A stretch of DNA of 43,420 nt from Nitrosomonadales bacterium (GCA_023259065.1 JAHFQY010000005.1:44847-88266); one strand, 5' to 3'; numbered from the stretch's first letter, positions 11,320 to 20,244 are shown. Numbers and translations: made by a program. Notes: generated by a model from the sequence alone, not told the origin.

Positions 11320-11701
11320 GCACTACATCCTGCGCGTGGCGCTGGCGTCGGTGTGGTTGTTTACCGCGTTGCTCTCGTGGCAATACCCGCAAGCGCAGAG
11401 CCTGAACCTGCTAGGGCAAGTTGGGCTAACGGGAGATGTTGCAAGGCATGCGCTGCATGCGGGAATAATTGTGGACGCAATCATGGGCGTGCTGACTCTG
11501 CTCAATCTGCGCACGCTGAAAAAGTGGCTATGGCCAATTCAAGGCATGGTAATCATCACCTACAGCGTCATCATTGCCTGCTACCTTCCTGACTATGCAT
11601 GGCACCCGTTTGGAATACTCATCAAGAATACCCCCCTGCTGGCAATGCTGTGGATCTTGTGGCGCAAAGATTGCCAAAGGAGAAATGATGGCTTCGTATG
11701 A
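11309..11701 (+). CDS. DoxX-like (DoxX_3 type) membrane protein
   Basis: A 130-residue protein with four predicted membrane helices: ILRVALASVWLFTALLSW, HAGIIVDAIMGVLTLLNL, IQGMVIITYSVIIACYL and ILIKNTPLLAMLWILW. The pattern fits the DoxX-like family. The GTG start at 11309 lies inside the SDR gene and gives the first helix in full; an upstream in-frame ATG would add residues that belong to the SDR reading region. It overlaps the next gene by 17 bp. The likely role is as membrane partner of the SDR in a redox reaction; this is inference. Confidence 0.8.
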   Translation: MSNEHYILRVALASVWLFTALLSWQYPQAQSLNLLGQVGLTGDVARHALHAGIIVDAIMGVLTLLNLRTLKKWLWPIQGMVIITYSVIIACYLPDYAWHPFGILIKNTPLLAMLWILWRKDCQRRNDGFV

Positions 11702-12155
11702 GTTGCTCAAGTGGCTGCATATCCTTTCCAGTGTGCTGATGGTGGGCACCGGCTTTGGCAGCGCGTTCTACATGTTCATGGCCAATCGCAGCGGCAACCT
11801 GCAGGCGCAAGCGGTGATCAGCCGGCTGGTGGTCAAGGCGGATTGGTGGTTCACCACGCCAGCGGTGATTATCCAGCCCGTTACAGGTGTGGCATTGGCG
11901 CACTTGGCAGGCTGGCCACTGGATGCCCTCTGGCTGCAATGGGCCTATGCCTTGTATGTGTTGGCAGCAATATGCTGGCTGCCCGTGGTGTGGCTGCAAA
12001 TCAACATGAGGAATATGCTAGAAGCGGCGCTTGCAACTGCAATGCCCTTACCGAAAAAATTCTGGCGCTATGCCGGTTATTGGGAACGACTCGGATATCC
12101 GGCTTTTTTCGCAATGCTGGTGATCTATTGGCTGATGGTTGCAAAACCCATCTGA
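11685..12155 (+). CDS. DUF2269-family integral membrane protein
   Basis: A 156-residue membrane protein of DUF2269 character. The N-terminus YELLKWLHILSSVLMVGTGF has the family's typical K-W-L-H-I pattern, followed by ADWWFTTPAVIIQPVTGVAL, a third helix near WAYALYVLAAICWLPVVW and a C-terminal YPAFFAMLVIYWLMV. About four helices. AAAGGAG sits correctly before the ATG pair at 11685/11688. The conserved His and Trp residues could be cofactor ligands, but nothing is proven. Last gene of the cluster; it converges with cinA 12 bp later, and no terminator is obvious. Confidence 0.85.
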   Translation: MMASYELLKWLHILSSVLMVGTGFGSAFYMFMANRSGNLQAQAVISRLVVKADWWFTTPAVIIQPVTGVALAHLAGWPLDALWLQWAYALYVLAAICWLPVVWLQINMRNMLEAALATAMPLPKKFWRYAGYWERLGYPAFFAMLVIYWLMVAKPI

Positions 12156-12167
12156 TGCAGCCCACGC

Positions 12168-12659
12168 TCAAACCGTTTCCGTGCGTTGCCCCAACAAATC
12201 CAGCACGCCCTGCAAGGCGATGCCCGTAGCCTGCTCCCGGATTTCCGCGCGATTGCCCGGCAGCAGATGTGTGCGGGCAACAATCATTCCATCTTTGACG
12301 CCCCAGGCAAACCACACCGTGCCCACCGGTTTCTCCGGCGTGCCGCCGCCAGGCCCGGCAATGCCGCTGACGGCCAGCGCCACCTGCGCCTGACTGTGAC
12401 TCAAGGCGCCTGCCACCATCTCGCGCACCACCGCTTCGCTCACCGCACCAAAGCGCATGATCGTGTCGGGCAACACGCCCAGCATGTCGCTCTTGGCCTG
12501 GTTGGAGTAGGTGACGAAGCCGCGGTCAAACCATGACGAGCTGCCCGCTATCTCCGTCACCGCACTGGCCACACCGCCGCCGGTGCAGGACTCGGCAGTG
12601 GCCAGCATCATGCCGTGCGCCTTGAGTGCTGCACCCACTTGTGCGGCCAGTTGTTCCAC
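12168..12659 (-). CDS. pncC: CinA C-terminal-domain nicotinamide-nucleotide amidase (PncC)
   Basis: A 163-residue stand-alone CinA C-terminal domain, which deamidates nicotinamide mononucleotide in NAD salvage. The active-site segment is MMLATAESCTGGGVASAVTE, followed by GIAGPGGGTPEKPVGTVWFA, both family hallmarks. The N-terminal CinA domain is absent, as is usual in proteobacterial PncC. The GTG start at 12659 overlaps the metZ stop by one base (TAGTG), so it is probably translated by coupling to metZ. Confidence 0.93.
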   Translation of the reverse strand: MEQLAAQVGAALKAHGMMLATAESCTGGGVASAVTEIAGSSSWFDRGFVTYSNQAKSDMLGVLPDTIMRFGAVSEAVVREMVAGALSHSQAQVALAVSGIAGPGGGTPEKPVGTVWFAWGVKDGMIVARTHLLPGNRAEIREQATGIALQGVLDLLGQRTETV

Positions 12660-13828
12660 TACAAACCCCGGGCCAAATCAGCCTGAATGTCGCTCACCGC
12701 TTCCAGGCCGACGCCGATGCGGATCAGGCTGTCGGTGATGCCAGCCGCCGCACGTGCTTCAGGAGCAATGCGCGCATGCGTGGTGCTGGCCGGATGGGTG
12801 ATGGTTGTTTTGGTGTCGCCCAGGTTGGCGGTGATGGACAGCAACTTGGTGCTGTCGATCACTTTCCACGCCGCGTCCTTGCCGCCCTTCACCTCAAACG
12901 CCACGATGCCGCCGCCGGTTTTCTGCTGCTGCATGGCCAGCTTGTGTTGCGGATGCGATGGCAGGCCGGGATACAGCACGCGCGCCACGCCGGGCTGCTG
13001 CTCCAGCCACTGGGCCAGCTCCAGTGCCTTGGCGCTGTGCGCCTCCATGCGCAGCTTGAGCGTTTCCATCCCTTTGAGGATCACCCAAGCATTGAAGGGG
13101 CTCAGGGTGGGCCCGGCGGTACGCAGGAAACCAAACACCGGTGCGATCAACTCCTTGTTGCCCAGCACCGCGCCGCCCAGCACGCGGCCCTGTCCGTCCA
13201 GGTATTTGGTGGCCGAGTGGATGACGATATCCGCGCCCAGTTCCAGCGGCTTTTGCAGTATCGGCGTGCAGAAGCAGTTGTCCACCGCCAGCAATGCGCC
13301 GCATTGTTTGGCGATCGCGGCGATCGCGGCAATATCGGAAATTTCCGTCAGCGGATTGGACGGTGTTTCCAGGAAGAACAACTTGGTGTTGGACTTCACT
13401 GCCTGCTGCCACTCGCTCGCATCGGTGGCCGATACATAGCTCACCTCTACCCCGAATTTCTTGAAGTAGTTGTTGAACATATTGATCGTCGCGCCAAACA
13501 GGCTGCGCGAGGCAACCACGTGATCGCCCGCTTTGAGCAGGCCCATGCAGGTCGCAAGGATGGCGGCCATGCCAGAGGCCGTGGCCACGCACTGCTCCGC
13601 ACCCTCCAGCGCGGCGAGACGCTCCTCGAACATGGTCACGGTGGGGTTGGTGAAGCGCGAATAGATGTAGCCCGGCTCAGCCGCAACAAATTTTGCCGCC
13701 GCCTCGGCCGCATTGGCCGAAACAAAACTGGAGGTGAGGTACATCGCCTCGCTGTGTTCCCCAAATTGACTGCGGTGTGTGCCGGCGCGTATGGCCAGCG
13801 TTTCCAGTTCGTAATTGTCGTCGCTCAT
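12659..13828 (-). CDS. metZ: O-succinylhomoserine sulfhydrylase
   Basis: A 389-residue PLP enzyme of the cystathionine-gamma-synthase family that makes homocysteine from O-succinylhomoserine and sulfide. The PLP lysine is in IHSATKYLDGQGRVLGG (about K208). YSRFTNPTV and SGMAAILAT are cofactor-binding regions. The downstream-of-purF position and the GRVLGGAVLG segment favour MetZ over MetB or MetY. The ATG at 13828 has GGAGTGAG before it; an in-frame TTG at 13849 lies in the terminator T-run and is rejected. Expression is probably controlled by the SAM-II riboswitch and hairpin directly upstream. Confidence 0.94.
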   Translation of the reverse strand: MSDDNYELETLAIRAGTHRSQFGEHSEAMYLTSSFVSANAAEAAAKFVAAEPGYIYSRFTNPTVTMFEERLAALEGAEQCVATASGMAAILATCMGLLKAGDHVVASRSLFGATINMFNNYFKKFGVEVSYVSATDASEWQQAVKSNTKLFFLETPSNPLTEISDIAAIAAIAKQCGALLAVDNCFCTPILQKPLELGADIVIHSATKYLDGQGRVLGGAVLGNKELIAPVFGFLRTAGPTLSPFNAWVILKGMETLKLRMEAHSAKALELAQWLEQQPGVARVLYPGLPSHPQHKLAMQQQKTGGGIVAFEVKGGKDAAWKVIDSTKLLSITANLGDTKTTITHPASTTHARIAPEARAAAGITDSLIRIGVGLEAVSDIQADLARGL

Positions 13829-13847
13829 GATCTCACTCCAGAAATGC

Positions 13848-13880
13848 AAAAACCCGGAAAGCTTAGCGCCAAACCGGGTT
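13848..13880 (-). terminator. Hairpin plus U-run in the metZ leader (probable riboswitch expression platform)
   Basis: On the minus strand AACCCGG (13880-13874) pairs with CCGGGTT (13857-13851) across a 16-nt loop and runs into TTTTT. It lies between the SAM-II aptamer and the metZ ribosome binding site. The GGGGG at the aptamer's 3' end could compete for the stem. It may act as the SAM-controlled terminator of metZ, or partly as the terminator of purF transcripts. Confidence 0.7.
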
Positions 13881-13881
13881 G

Positions 13882-13938
13882 CCCCCGCTTTAGCTGTATT
13901 TATTATGCGCCCGCAAGCTGTTACTCAAATCGGCGCAG
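13882..13938 (-). ncRNA. SAM-II riboswitch aptamer upstream of metZ
   Basis: On the minus strand the leader contains stem P1 TGCGCC (13937-13932) pairing exactly with GGCGCA. GATTTGA follows the first strand, and after the second strand comes the conserved 3' part TAATAAATACAGCTAAA ending in GCGGGG. This matches the SAM-II (metA/SAM-alpha) pseudoknot aptamer as known from metX/metZ leaders, where S-adenosylmethionine binding switches the gene off. The position in front of a methionine-synthesis gene fits. The loop between the P1 strands is slightly longer than in the well-known Sargasso Sea example. Confidence 0.9.
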
Positions 13939-13943
13939 ACGAA

Positions 13944-13972
13944 AATTAACACCCGTGCTGAAGGCGTGTCAA
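13944..13972 (-). promoter_or_regulatory. Putative metZ promoter
   Basis: TTGACA (13972-13967), a 17-bp spacer and TTAATT (13949-13944) on the minus strand, starting about 20 bp after the purF stop. Transcription would begin right at the 5' edge of the riboswitch aptamer, which supports both calls. Confidence 0.65.
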
Positions 13973-13992
13973 GACCACATGCATGCCAATAT

Positions 13993-15525
13993 TTACATGG
14001 ATGAAGAGCTCATCGCCAGATCCAGTTCCATCTGGTCATCATCTTCAGCTACCGGCTGCTTTGCCTTGTTGTGACCGCGTGCGGACTCCACCCTGTCCAG
14101 ATACTCGGGAGTAATGTCGCCGGTAATGTAGACGCCATCGAAACAGGAGCAATCGAATTTTTCAATCGCCGGATTGGATTTGCGTACAGCGGCCTTGAGG
14201 TCTTCCAGGTCCTGATAGATCAAGCGGTCTGCGCCTATCTCTTGGCAAATCTCCGCATCAGTGCGGCCGGTGGCAATCAGGTCATGACGCGAGGGCATGT
14301 CGATGCCGTACACATTGGGGAATTTCACCGGCGGGGCGGCAGAGGCGAAATACACTTTGCGCGCGCCGGCATCGCGCGCCATCTGCACGATCTCGCGGCT
14401 GGTATTGCCGCGCACGATGGAGTCGTCCACCAGCAGCACATTCTTGTCCTTGAATTCGATGCTGATGGCGTTGAGTTTCTGGCGCACGGATTTCTTGCGC
14501 TGCGCCTGGCCGGGCATGATGAAGGTGCGGCCGATGTAGCGGTTCTTTACAAAGCCCTCGCGGAAGGGGATGCCCAGGCGGTTGGCCAGTTGCAGGGCGC
14601 TGGGGCGGCTGGAATCGGGGATGGGGATCACCACGTCGATATCGTGATTGCCCCATTCGCGCTTGAGTTTGTCGGCCAGCGACTCGCCCATGTTCAAGCG
14701 GGTTTCATACACCGAGATGCCATCTATCATGGAATCCGGGCGGGCCAAGTAAACGTACTCGAAGATGCAGGGATTAAGCACGGGCGCTTCGGCACATTGC
14801 TTGCTGTAGAGCTTGCCGTCGAAATCAATGAACACTGCCTCGCCCGGCGCCACATCGCGCATGAACTTGAAACCCAGGGTATCCAGCGCAACGCTTTCCG
14901 ATGCAATCAGGTACTCGATGCCCTGCTCGGTCTGGTTGCTGCCTATCACCAGCGGGCGGATGCCGTAAGGATCGCGGAAGGCCAGCAGGCCGTAGCCTGC
15001 AATCATGGACACCACCGAGTAAGCGCCACGGCAGCGCTTGTGCACGCTGCTTACCGCGGCGAATATGGTGGGCGGATCAAGGCGGAATTGTTTGCACTCT
15101 CTTTGCAGCTCGTGCGCCAGCACATTGGTCAGCACTTCCGAATCGGAGTTGGTATTGACGTGGCGCAAGTCATCGAGGAACAGCTCTTTCTGCAGCTGCG
15201 CAGTGTTGGTGAGGTTGCCGTTATGCCCCAGCACAATGCCGAAGGGCGAGTTGACGTAGAACGGCTGGGCTTCGTTGTGGTCTACCGCCGACCCTGCAGT
15301 CGGGTAACGCACGTGCGCGATGCCGGCAGTGCCAGCGAGTGCGCGCATGTTGCGGGTGCGGAATACATCGTGCGCCAGGCCGTTGCCCTTGTGCAGGTGG
15401 AAGGTGTTGCCCTCCAGCGTGGCGATACCAGCCGCATCCTGACCGCGGTGCTGCAACACCTGCAGTCCGTCATACAGCAGCTGGTTAACCGGGTTGCGCG
15501 AAACGACGCCTAAAATGCCACACAT
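13993..15525 (-). CDS. purF: Amidophosphoribosyltransferase
   Basis: 510 residues; catalyses the first step of purine synthesis, PRPP plus glutamine to phosphoribosylamine. Met1 is followed directly by the N-terminal nucleophile Cys ([20 protein letters not shown]), with [11 protein letters not shown] of the glutaminase domain. The C-terminal phosphoribosyltransferase domain has the PRPP motif [18 protein letters not shown]. Length and domain order are normal. It lies 22 bp after cvpA, the usual cvpA-purF pair. The C-terminus ends in an acidic and serine-rich tail ([17 protein letters not shown]). Confidence 0.97.
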   Translation of the reverse strand: MCGILGVVSRNPVNQLLYDGLQVLQHRGQDAAGIATLEGNTFHLHKGNGLAHDVFRTRNMRALAGTAGIAHVRYPTAGSAVDHNEAQPFYVNSPFGIVLGHNGNLTNTAQLQKELFLDDLRHVNTNSDSEVLTNVLAHELQRECKQFRLDPPTIFAAVSSVHKRCRGAYSVVSMIAGYGLLAFRDPYGIRPLVIGSNQTEQGIEYLIASESVALDTLGFKFMRDVAPGEAVFIDFDGKLYSKQCAEAPVLNPCIFEYVYLARPDSMIDGISVYETRLNMGESLADKLKREWGNHDIDVVIPIPDSSRPSALQLANRLGIPFREGFVKNRYIGRTFIMPGQAQRKKSVRQKLNAISIEFKDKNVLLVDDSIVRGNTSREIVQMARDAGARKVYFASAAPPVKFPNVYGIDMPSRHDLIATGRTDAEICQEIGADRLIYQDLEDLKAAVRKSNPAIEKFDCSCFDGVYITGDITPEYLDRVESARGHNKAKQPVAEDDDQMELDLAMSSSSM

Positions 15526-15547
15526 AATGGTGAGTCCTTAAACTAGA

Positions 15548-16057
15548 TTATTTACTGACAATCTCTGGGTAATGCACATTCTTTGCCACATCATCCGGCA
15601 AAGATTTTTTAAGTATTAACGCCGCGCCCTGCAAAGGCTTGCTTAGCACAGCTTCGCGCCAGAATTCCTGTTTCGGCAACTGGGTAAAACCAGCCACCAG
15701 CACCAACACCAGCACCAGCAAACAGCCGCGCACCAAACCGAACACTGCACCCATTACCCCATCCGTGCGCCAATCCATGCCAAACGCCTTGGCCAGTTTG
15801 TTCAGCGACCAGGCGGCGATTCCGCACAGAATCAGGGTCAGCAAGAACAGGGCGGCAAACGCAACGCCTGTCTTCATCGTTTCCGAGCCCAGCACCTCGG
15901 GCATATACGGCGCAAGCTCTGCCACAAATGCCAGCGCCACAAAATAGGCGGCTAGCCAGCTCAGCAGCGACAGAATCTCGTACACCAGGCCGCGCCACCA
16001 CCCCAGCAGCATCGACAGCAAGACTATCACCAGTACGCAATAGTCAAACGCGGTCAA
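15548..16057 (-). CDS. cvpA: CvpA-family membrane protein
   Basis: A 169-residue inner-membrane protein with about four helices. It begins with FDYCVLVIVLLSMLLGWWRG and LVYEILSLLSWLAAYFVA, the typical CvpA N-terminus. CvpA is linked to colicin V production and envelope or bile-stress resistance in enterics; its molecular function is unclear. The TTG start at 16057 overlaps the stop of the SPOR gene by 4 bp (TTGA). purF follows. Confidence 0.9.
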   Translation of the reverse strand: MTAFDYCVLVIVLLSMLLGWWRGLVYEILSLLSWLAAYFVALAFVAELAPYMPEVLGSETMKTGVAFAALFLLTLILCGIAAWSLNKLAKAFGMDWRTDGVMGAVFGLVRGCLLVLVLVLVAGFTQLPKQEFWREAVLSKPLQGAALILKKSLPDDVAKNVHYPEIVSK

Positions 16058-16662
16058 TTCAGGTTCACCACATTGGGATGCAAGCCCTGCGCCTCCAGCT
16101 TGCGTTTTACCTTGTCTGCAGCTTCATGCGATGTGTAACTGCCCACACGTACACGGGTCTTGTTTCCGGATTTTTCGGTATAAGCATGGTAGCCCTGTTT
16201 GGAGAGCTTGCCTTGCAGCTGTTTGGCTCCCTCGGCATTGGCAAATGCACCCACCTGCACGACGAAACCGGAATGTGGCACTGCAACTTTTTCTGCAGGT
16301 TTGGCTGTGCTCTTGGCCTCAACTTTAGCTTGAGTCGCAGGCTTGGGCTTGACTGCCGCAGGCGCAGGCTTGTTATCGAGCAGGGGGGCAATGGTGGGGA
16401 TGGCTGTAACTGCAGATACAGGCTGTGGCTCTGCAACGACCGCACTGGCCGCCGGCATGGCCACCTTGGGAGTGAATTCTCCCGCATGATCCTTGTCAGG
16501 AATGCGCAACTCTATATCCTGTGACGACGGCGCAGGCTCGCGGTCCAACACCATGGGCAATATCACAACCACCGCCGTGGTCAGGGCGATAGCGCCTATC
16601 AGGCGGCGACGCGCCTTGCGTTTCAGGATTGATTCTTCGTCCGTGCTTAACTGTTTTGCCAT
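16054..16662 (-). CDS. SPOR-domain (DedD-like) membrane protein
   Basis: A 202-residue protein with a short basic cytoplasmic N-terminus (ILKRKARRR), one membrane helix (LIGAIALTTAVVVILPMVL), a Pro/Ala/Lys-rich periplasmic linker and a C-terminal SPOR domain (HSGFVVQVGAFANAEGAKQL to the end) that binds denuded septal peptidoglycan. Position between folC and cvpA is that of dedD. It probably acts in cell division at the septum. folC ends 6 bp upstream, so it is within the operon. Confidence 0.9.
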   Translation of the reverse strand: MAKQLSTDEESILKRKARRRLIGAIALTTAVVVILPMVLDREPAPSSQDIELRIPDKDHAGEFTPKVAMPAASAVVAEPQPVSAVTAIPTIAPLLDNKPAPAAVKPKPATQAKVEAKSTAKPAEKVAVPHSGFVVQVGAFANAEGAKQLQGKLSKQGYHAYTEKSGNKTRVRVGSYTSHEAADKVKRKLEAQGLHPNVVNLN

Positions 16663-16668
16663 GGTGAA

Positions 16669-17949
16669 CTAATGCGAAAAACCAATGCCGCGTGCGTGCA
16701 TCACTTCCGCTATTGTATAGAATGAACCGAAGGCGATAATTCTATCATTTTCGCCCGCCACTTTGCAGGCATGATGCAAGGCTGCGGCAGCCGTGGCAAA
16801 GGGCTGCACCTGCCCGCTTACCCCCTCCTGCCGCAGCACCTGCGCCAGCTCATCAGCCGAGGCCCCGCGCGGCGCGGCTATGCCTCCCACCAGCCAGACA
16901 TCAATGCGCGGATTCATTGCGCGCACCACCCCGGCCATGTCCTTGTCCTTGAGCATGGCGCACACGGCAAATGTCTGCGGACAAGGCGGCATGCCCGCCA
17001 GGGTTTTCGCAAGGGAACTCGCGGCATGCGGGTTGTGCGCCACATCCAGGATTAACATGGGGCGGCCGGGCAACACCTGAAAGCGCCCGGCCAGCTCGAC
17101 TTCCAGCAGACCGCGCCGCACCGCCGCCATGCTCACCGGCAGACGTTCTTTCATGGCATCCAGCACTGCCAGCACGCTGCTGGCATTGTTGAGCTGGAAG
17201 GCTCCGCGCAAGGCAGGATATGGCAGGCTGCTGCGCGAGCCGGCTACCCCCTGGTAATCCCACTGCTGCTCACCTTGCTTAAAACTGAATTGCTGACCCA
17301 GACACCATAGCTGCGCGCCAATTTTTTGCGCCTGTTCCTTGACGGCCTGCGGCATATCAAGGTCACCAAATACAGCAACCTTGCCTGAGCGAAAAATCCC
17401 CGCCTTCTCAAAGGCGATTTTCTCGCGCGTATCACCCAGATAATCGGTGTGGTCTATGTCCACGCTGGTCACCACGGCGCAATCGCTGTCAAACGCGTTA
17501 ACCGCATCCAGACGGCCTCCCAGCCCCACTTCAAGAATGGCGACATCAACCTTGTGGGCGATGAAGCACTGCATCGCGGCCAGCGTGCCAAATTCAAAAT
17601 AGGTCAAGGGAATGTCACCACGTGCCTGCTCGATCGCGGCAAAGGATGAACAAAGCTCGGCATCAGTGGCCTGCTGCTTGGCAATGCGCACGCGCTCGTT
17701 GTAATTAAGCAAATGCGGCGAGGTGTATAAACCGACGCGGTAACCCGCCGCATGCAGGACGGACTCCAGCATGGCGCACACCGAGCCCTTGCCGTTGGTG
17801 CCACCGACAACGATTACCGGGAAAGCAGGATTTAATTCGAGACGATTCTTGACTTCGGCAACGCGCTCAAGACCGAGCGCGATGGTTTTGGGGTGCAGCG
17901 ATTCAAGATGGGACAACCAGTCGGCTAAAGTTACGGGCATTGTGTTCAT
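16669..17949 (-). CDS. folC: Dihydrofolate synthase / folylpolyglutamate synthase
   Basis: A 426-residue Mur-ligase-type enzyme that adds glutamate to dihydropteroate and to folates. The ATP loop VVGGTNGKGSVCAML is near residues 46-60, with YTSPHLLNYNERVRI and VAILEVGLGGRLDAVN, both FolC signatures. LILDVAHNPHAASSL marks the C-terminal domain. A second possible start (ATG three codons later) would not change the call. It sits between accD and the SPOR gene, as in many proteobacteria. Confidence 0.96.
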   Translation of the reverse strand: MNTMPVTLADWLSHLESLHPKTIALGLERVAEVKNRLELNPAFPVIVVGGTNGKGSVCAMLESVLHAAGYRVGLYTSPHLLNYNERVRIAKQQATDAELCSSFAAIEQARGDIPLTYFEFGTLAAMQCFIAHKVDVAILEVGLGGRLDAVNAFDSDCAVVTSVDIDHTDYLGDTREKIAFEKAGIFRSGKVAVFGDLDMPQAVKEQAQKIGAQLWCLGQQFSFKQGEQQWDYQGVAGSRSSLPYPALRGAFQLNNASSVLAVLDAMKERLPVSMAAVRRGLLEVELAGRFQVLPGRPMLILDVAHNPHAASSLAKTLAGMPPCPQTFAVCAMLKDKDMAGVVRAMNPRIDVWLVGGIAAPRGASADELAQVLRQEGVSGQVQPFATAAAALHHACKVAGENDRIIAFGSFYTIAEVMHARGIGFSH

Positions 17950-17992
17950 GGATAGTGCAATGCCCGTTGCTTACTTCACCCTGCGCTTGTTA

Positions 17993-18874
17993 TCAGGCAG
18001 CCAGCGGAACCGCTGCCGGCTGCTTGCTGAGCAGGGTAATGAGCGTGGTGAGCTGGTCACGCATCTCGCGGCGGTCCACGATCATGTCGATGGCGCCGTG
18101 CTCAAGCAGGAACTCCGCACGCTGGAAGCCTTCCGGCAGGGTCTCGCGCACGGTTTGCTGTATCACGCGCGCACCGGCAAAGCCGATCAATGCGTTCGGC
18201 TCGGCCACCACCACGTCGCCCATAAAGGCGAAGCTGGCGGACACACCGCCCATGGTCGGGTCGGTCAGCACGGAGATGAACGGCAGCTTGGCTTCGCTCA
18301 GCTGGGTCAGGGCTGCGCAGGTTTTTGCCATCTGCATCAGCGACAGCAAGCCTTCCTGCATACGCGCACCGCCACTGGAAGCAAAGCACACAAACGGCAT
18401 GTTTTGTTCCACGGCCAGTTGCACGCCGCGCACAAAACGCTCGCCCACCACTGAACCCATGGAACCGCCCATGAAACTGAATTCAAATGCGGCAGCTATC
18501 ACCGGCACCGCATGGATGCTGCCCTGTTGCACCACCAGTGCGTCGTCTTCGCCGGTATCGCGCTTGGCTGCAGTCAGGCGCTCGCTGTATTTGCGGCTGT
18601 CCTTGAATTTAAGCGTATCGATAGGCAACACTTCAGCGCCGATTTCAAAACGGCCTTCGTTGTCCAGCAACCAATCCAGGCGCTGACGCGCAGTGATGCG
18701 ATGATGATGGTTGCACTTGGGGCAAACGCTGAGATTTTTCTCCAGGTCTGCGTGGTATAGCACCGCTTGGCAAGCCGGGCACTTGTGCCACAAACCGTCA
18801 GGCACGCTCTTCTTGGCGTCTTCGCTACCCCTGCGCTTGATTTTTGGCGGTAATAATTTCTGGAACCATCCCAT
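17993..18874 (-). CDS. accD: Acetyl-CoA carboxylase carboxyltransferase subunit beta
   Basis: A 293-residue protein; with AccA it transfers carboxyl from biotin to acetyl-CoA, the first step of fatty acid synthesis. An N-terminal zinc ribbon has CPAC and CPKC pairs (Cys32, 35, 51, 54), followed by the crotonase-like domain with [19 protein letters not shown] and [13 protein letters not shown]. The ATG at 18874 has GGAGGAG at good distance, giving the usual MxWFxKLLPP start; an upstream in-frame start at 18913 is less likely. It lies between trpA and folC. Confidence 0.97.
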   Translation of the reverse strand: MGWFQKLLPPKIKRRGSEDAKKSVPDGLWHKCPACQAVLYHADLEKNLSVCPKCNHHHRITARQRLDWLLDNEGRFEIGAEVLPIDTLKFKDSRKYSERLTAAKRDTGEDDALVVQQGSIHAVPVIAAAFEFSFMGGSMGSVVGERFVRGVQLAVEQNMPFVCFASSGGARMQEGLLSLMQMAKTCAALTQLSEAKLPFISVLTDPTMGGVSASFAFMGDVVVAEPNALIGFAGARVIQQTVRETLPEGFQRAEFLLEHGAIDMIVDRREMRDQLTTLITLLSKQPAAVPLAA

Positions 18875-18938
18875 TTTTTTCTCCTCCGTCATTGTCCGCA
18901 CGTGCCTGGGCACGATGCGTCATTTACTGCTTGGTTAA

Positions 18939-19739
18939 TCAGGCCTGATCTATCGCTACACGCAATTCTTTTACCAGCTTGCCTACATGGGCCAGCACTT
19001 GGTCTTGTTTCGAACTCTCGATTTCCTGCACGATGCGGCTGCCCACCACCACGCCGTCACACAGTGCGGCTACTGCCTTTGCTGTTTGCGCATCGCGGAT
19101 GCCGAAGCCCACGCCTATGGGCAACTTGATATGCGCGCGCAGTTGCGGAATTTTTTGTGCGATGGCGTCCAGATCGAGGTTGCCTGCGCCGGTGACGCCC
19201 TTCAGCGATACGTAGTAAACGTAGCCGCGCGCCAGCTTGGCCACCAGCTTGATGCGCGCTTCATTCGTAGTTGGAGCCAGCAGGAAGATGGGATCGATGC
19301 CGTGGGTCTGCAGATGCTCGAAGGCTTCATGGCTTTCTTCCGGCGGGAAGTCCACGGTAAGCACGCCATCCACGCCCACCTCGACACAACGTTTGGCAAA
19401 TACTTCCCAGCCCATCGCCTCGATCGGATTGCCATAGCCCATCAACACGACGGGTGTGGTCGTATCCTGTTTGCGGAATTCCGCCACCATTCCCAGCACA
19501 CCGCGCAGCGACATGCCATTCTTGAGCGCGCGCTCGGAAGCGCGCTGGATGGTAGGACCGTCCGCCATCGGGTCGGAGAACGGCACGCCAAGTTCGAGCA
19601 CGTCCGCACCCGCAGCCACCAGCCCATGCAGCAAGGGCACGGTAAGTTGCTGCGATGGGTCGCCGGCAGTGATGAACGGGATCAGCGCGCGCCGCCCTTG
19701 TTGCCTGAGCTTGTCGAAGGTCGTCTGGATGCGGCTCAT
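18939..19739 (-). CDS. trpA: Tryptophan synthase alpha subunit
   Basis: A 266-residue TIM-barrel enzyme that cleaves indole-3-glycerol phosphate and channels indole to TrpB. Catalytic Glu49 and Asp60 are in place in [29 protein letters not shown] and the phosphate-binding [12 protein letters not shown] segment are intact. It is separated from trpB by the hicAB pair (about 0.5 kb), whereas trpB and trpA are normally adjacent. A 36-bp spacer follows hicB. Confidence 0.97.
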   Translation of the reverse strand: MSRIQTTFDKLRQQGRRALIPFITAGDPSQQLTVPLLHGLVAAGADVLELGVPFSDPMADGPTIQRASERALKNGMSLRGVLGMVAEFRKQDTTTPVVLMGYGNPIEAMGWEVFAKRCVEVGVDGVLTVDFPPEESHEAFEHLQTHGIDPIFLLAPTTNEARIKLVAKLARGYVYYVSLKGVTGAGNLDLDAIAQKIPQLRAHIKLPIGVGFGIRDAQTAKAVAALCDGVVVGSRIVQEIESSKQDQVLAHVGKLVKELRVAIDQA

Positions 19740-19775
19740 AGCGCGATTCCTCGCTGTGAATCCGGATTTTGTGAA

Positions 19776-19991
19776 TTATGCATACATCAACCGCCCGCCT
19801 TTGGGTTGTGGCACGGCCTGACCGCGTTCACGCGCCACGTCAAGCCACAATCCCATCGCCTCCTTGACATTGCTTAACGCGGATTCGTGGCTTCCACCAT
19901 GCGCCATGCAGCCTGGCAACTCCGGCACTTCAGCCACATAAGCCGCATCTTCCTGGCTCCAATAAATGATGATTTCATAATGTTCCATCAT
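19776..19991 (-). CDS. hicB: HicB-family antitoxin (short form)
   Basis: 71 residues with the HicB-like fold: YEIIIYWSQEDAAYVAEVPE, LPGCMAHGGSHESALSNVKE and AMGLWLDVARERG. It ends VPQPKGGRLMYA with no C-terminal ribbon-helix-helix or HTH DNA-binding domain, so autoregulation by direct DNA binding is unlikely from this chain alone. The ATG at 19991 overlaps the hicA stop (ATGA) and has AAAGGA before it. It presumably neutralises the HicA product encoded just upstream. Confidence 0.85.
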   Translation of the reverse strand: MMEHYEIIIYWSQEDAAYVAEVPELPGCMAHGGSHESALSNVKEAMGLWLDVARERGQAVPQPKGGRLMYA

Positions 19992-20242
19992 GTGTCCTTT
20001 CCCAACTTGTATTTGACGATCACCACGCGAACCTGCCTGACCTGGTAAGGCTTGGCTTGCGCTCCATCGCGCTGCAAATTGATTTGTTCGGCAACTCCGT
20101 CCATGCTGAACAAATGGTGGCTCCCGCGTACTCTCATCGTGAATCCAAGATACTTCAACAATCCGCACAACTCTTCAAATCCGACATTGGCATCTGACAA
20201 GCCACGCAATATCTGTAGCAGTAGTTTATCGTGCCTGCCCAT
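19988..20242 (-). CDS. hicA: HicA-family mRNA interferase toxin
   Basis: An 84-residue HicA/YcfA-type protein with a dsRBD-like fold. FEELCGLLKYLGF is followed by VRGSHHLFSM, containing the conserved G-S-H with the putative catalytic His42. It ends in a basic VRQVRVVIVKYKLGK. It starts only 2 bp after the trpB stop (TAA AA ATG); the nearest purine-rich site, AAGGGGATC, lies about 13 bp upstream inside trpB. Translation therefore probably depends on ribosomes finishing trpB. It forms a toxin-antitoxin pair with hicB. Confidence 0.85.
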   Translation of the reverse strand: MGRHDKLLLQILRGLSDANVGFEELCGLLKYLGFTMRVRGSHHLFSMDGVAEQINLQRDGAQAKPYQVRQVRVVIVKYKLGKDT

Positions 20243-20244
20243 TT

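Noticed and set aside
12626-14074. 482-residue plus-strand frame opposite metZ
   Set aside because: Covers metZ, its riboswitch and the purF end in antisense; no plausible domain or start.
14071-15513. 480-residue plus-strand frame opposite purF
   Set aside because: Antisense shadow; purF on the minus strand is complete and has all family motifs.
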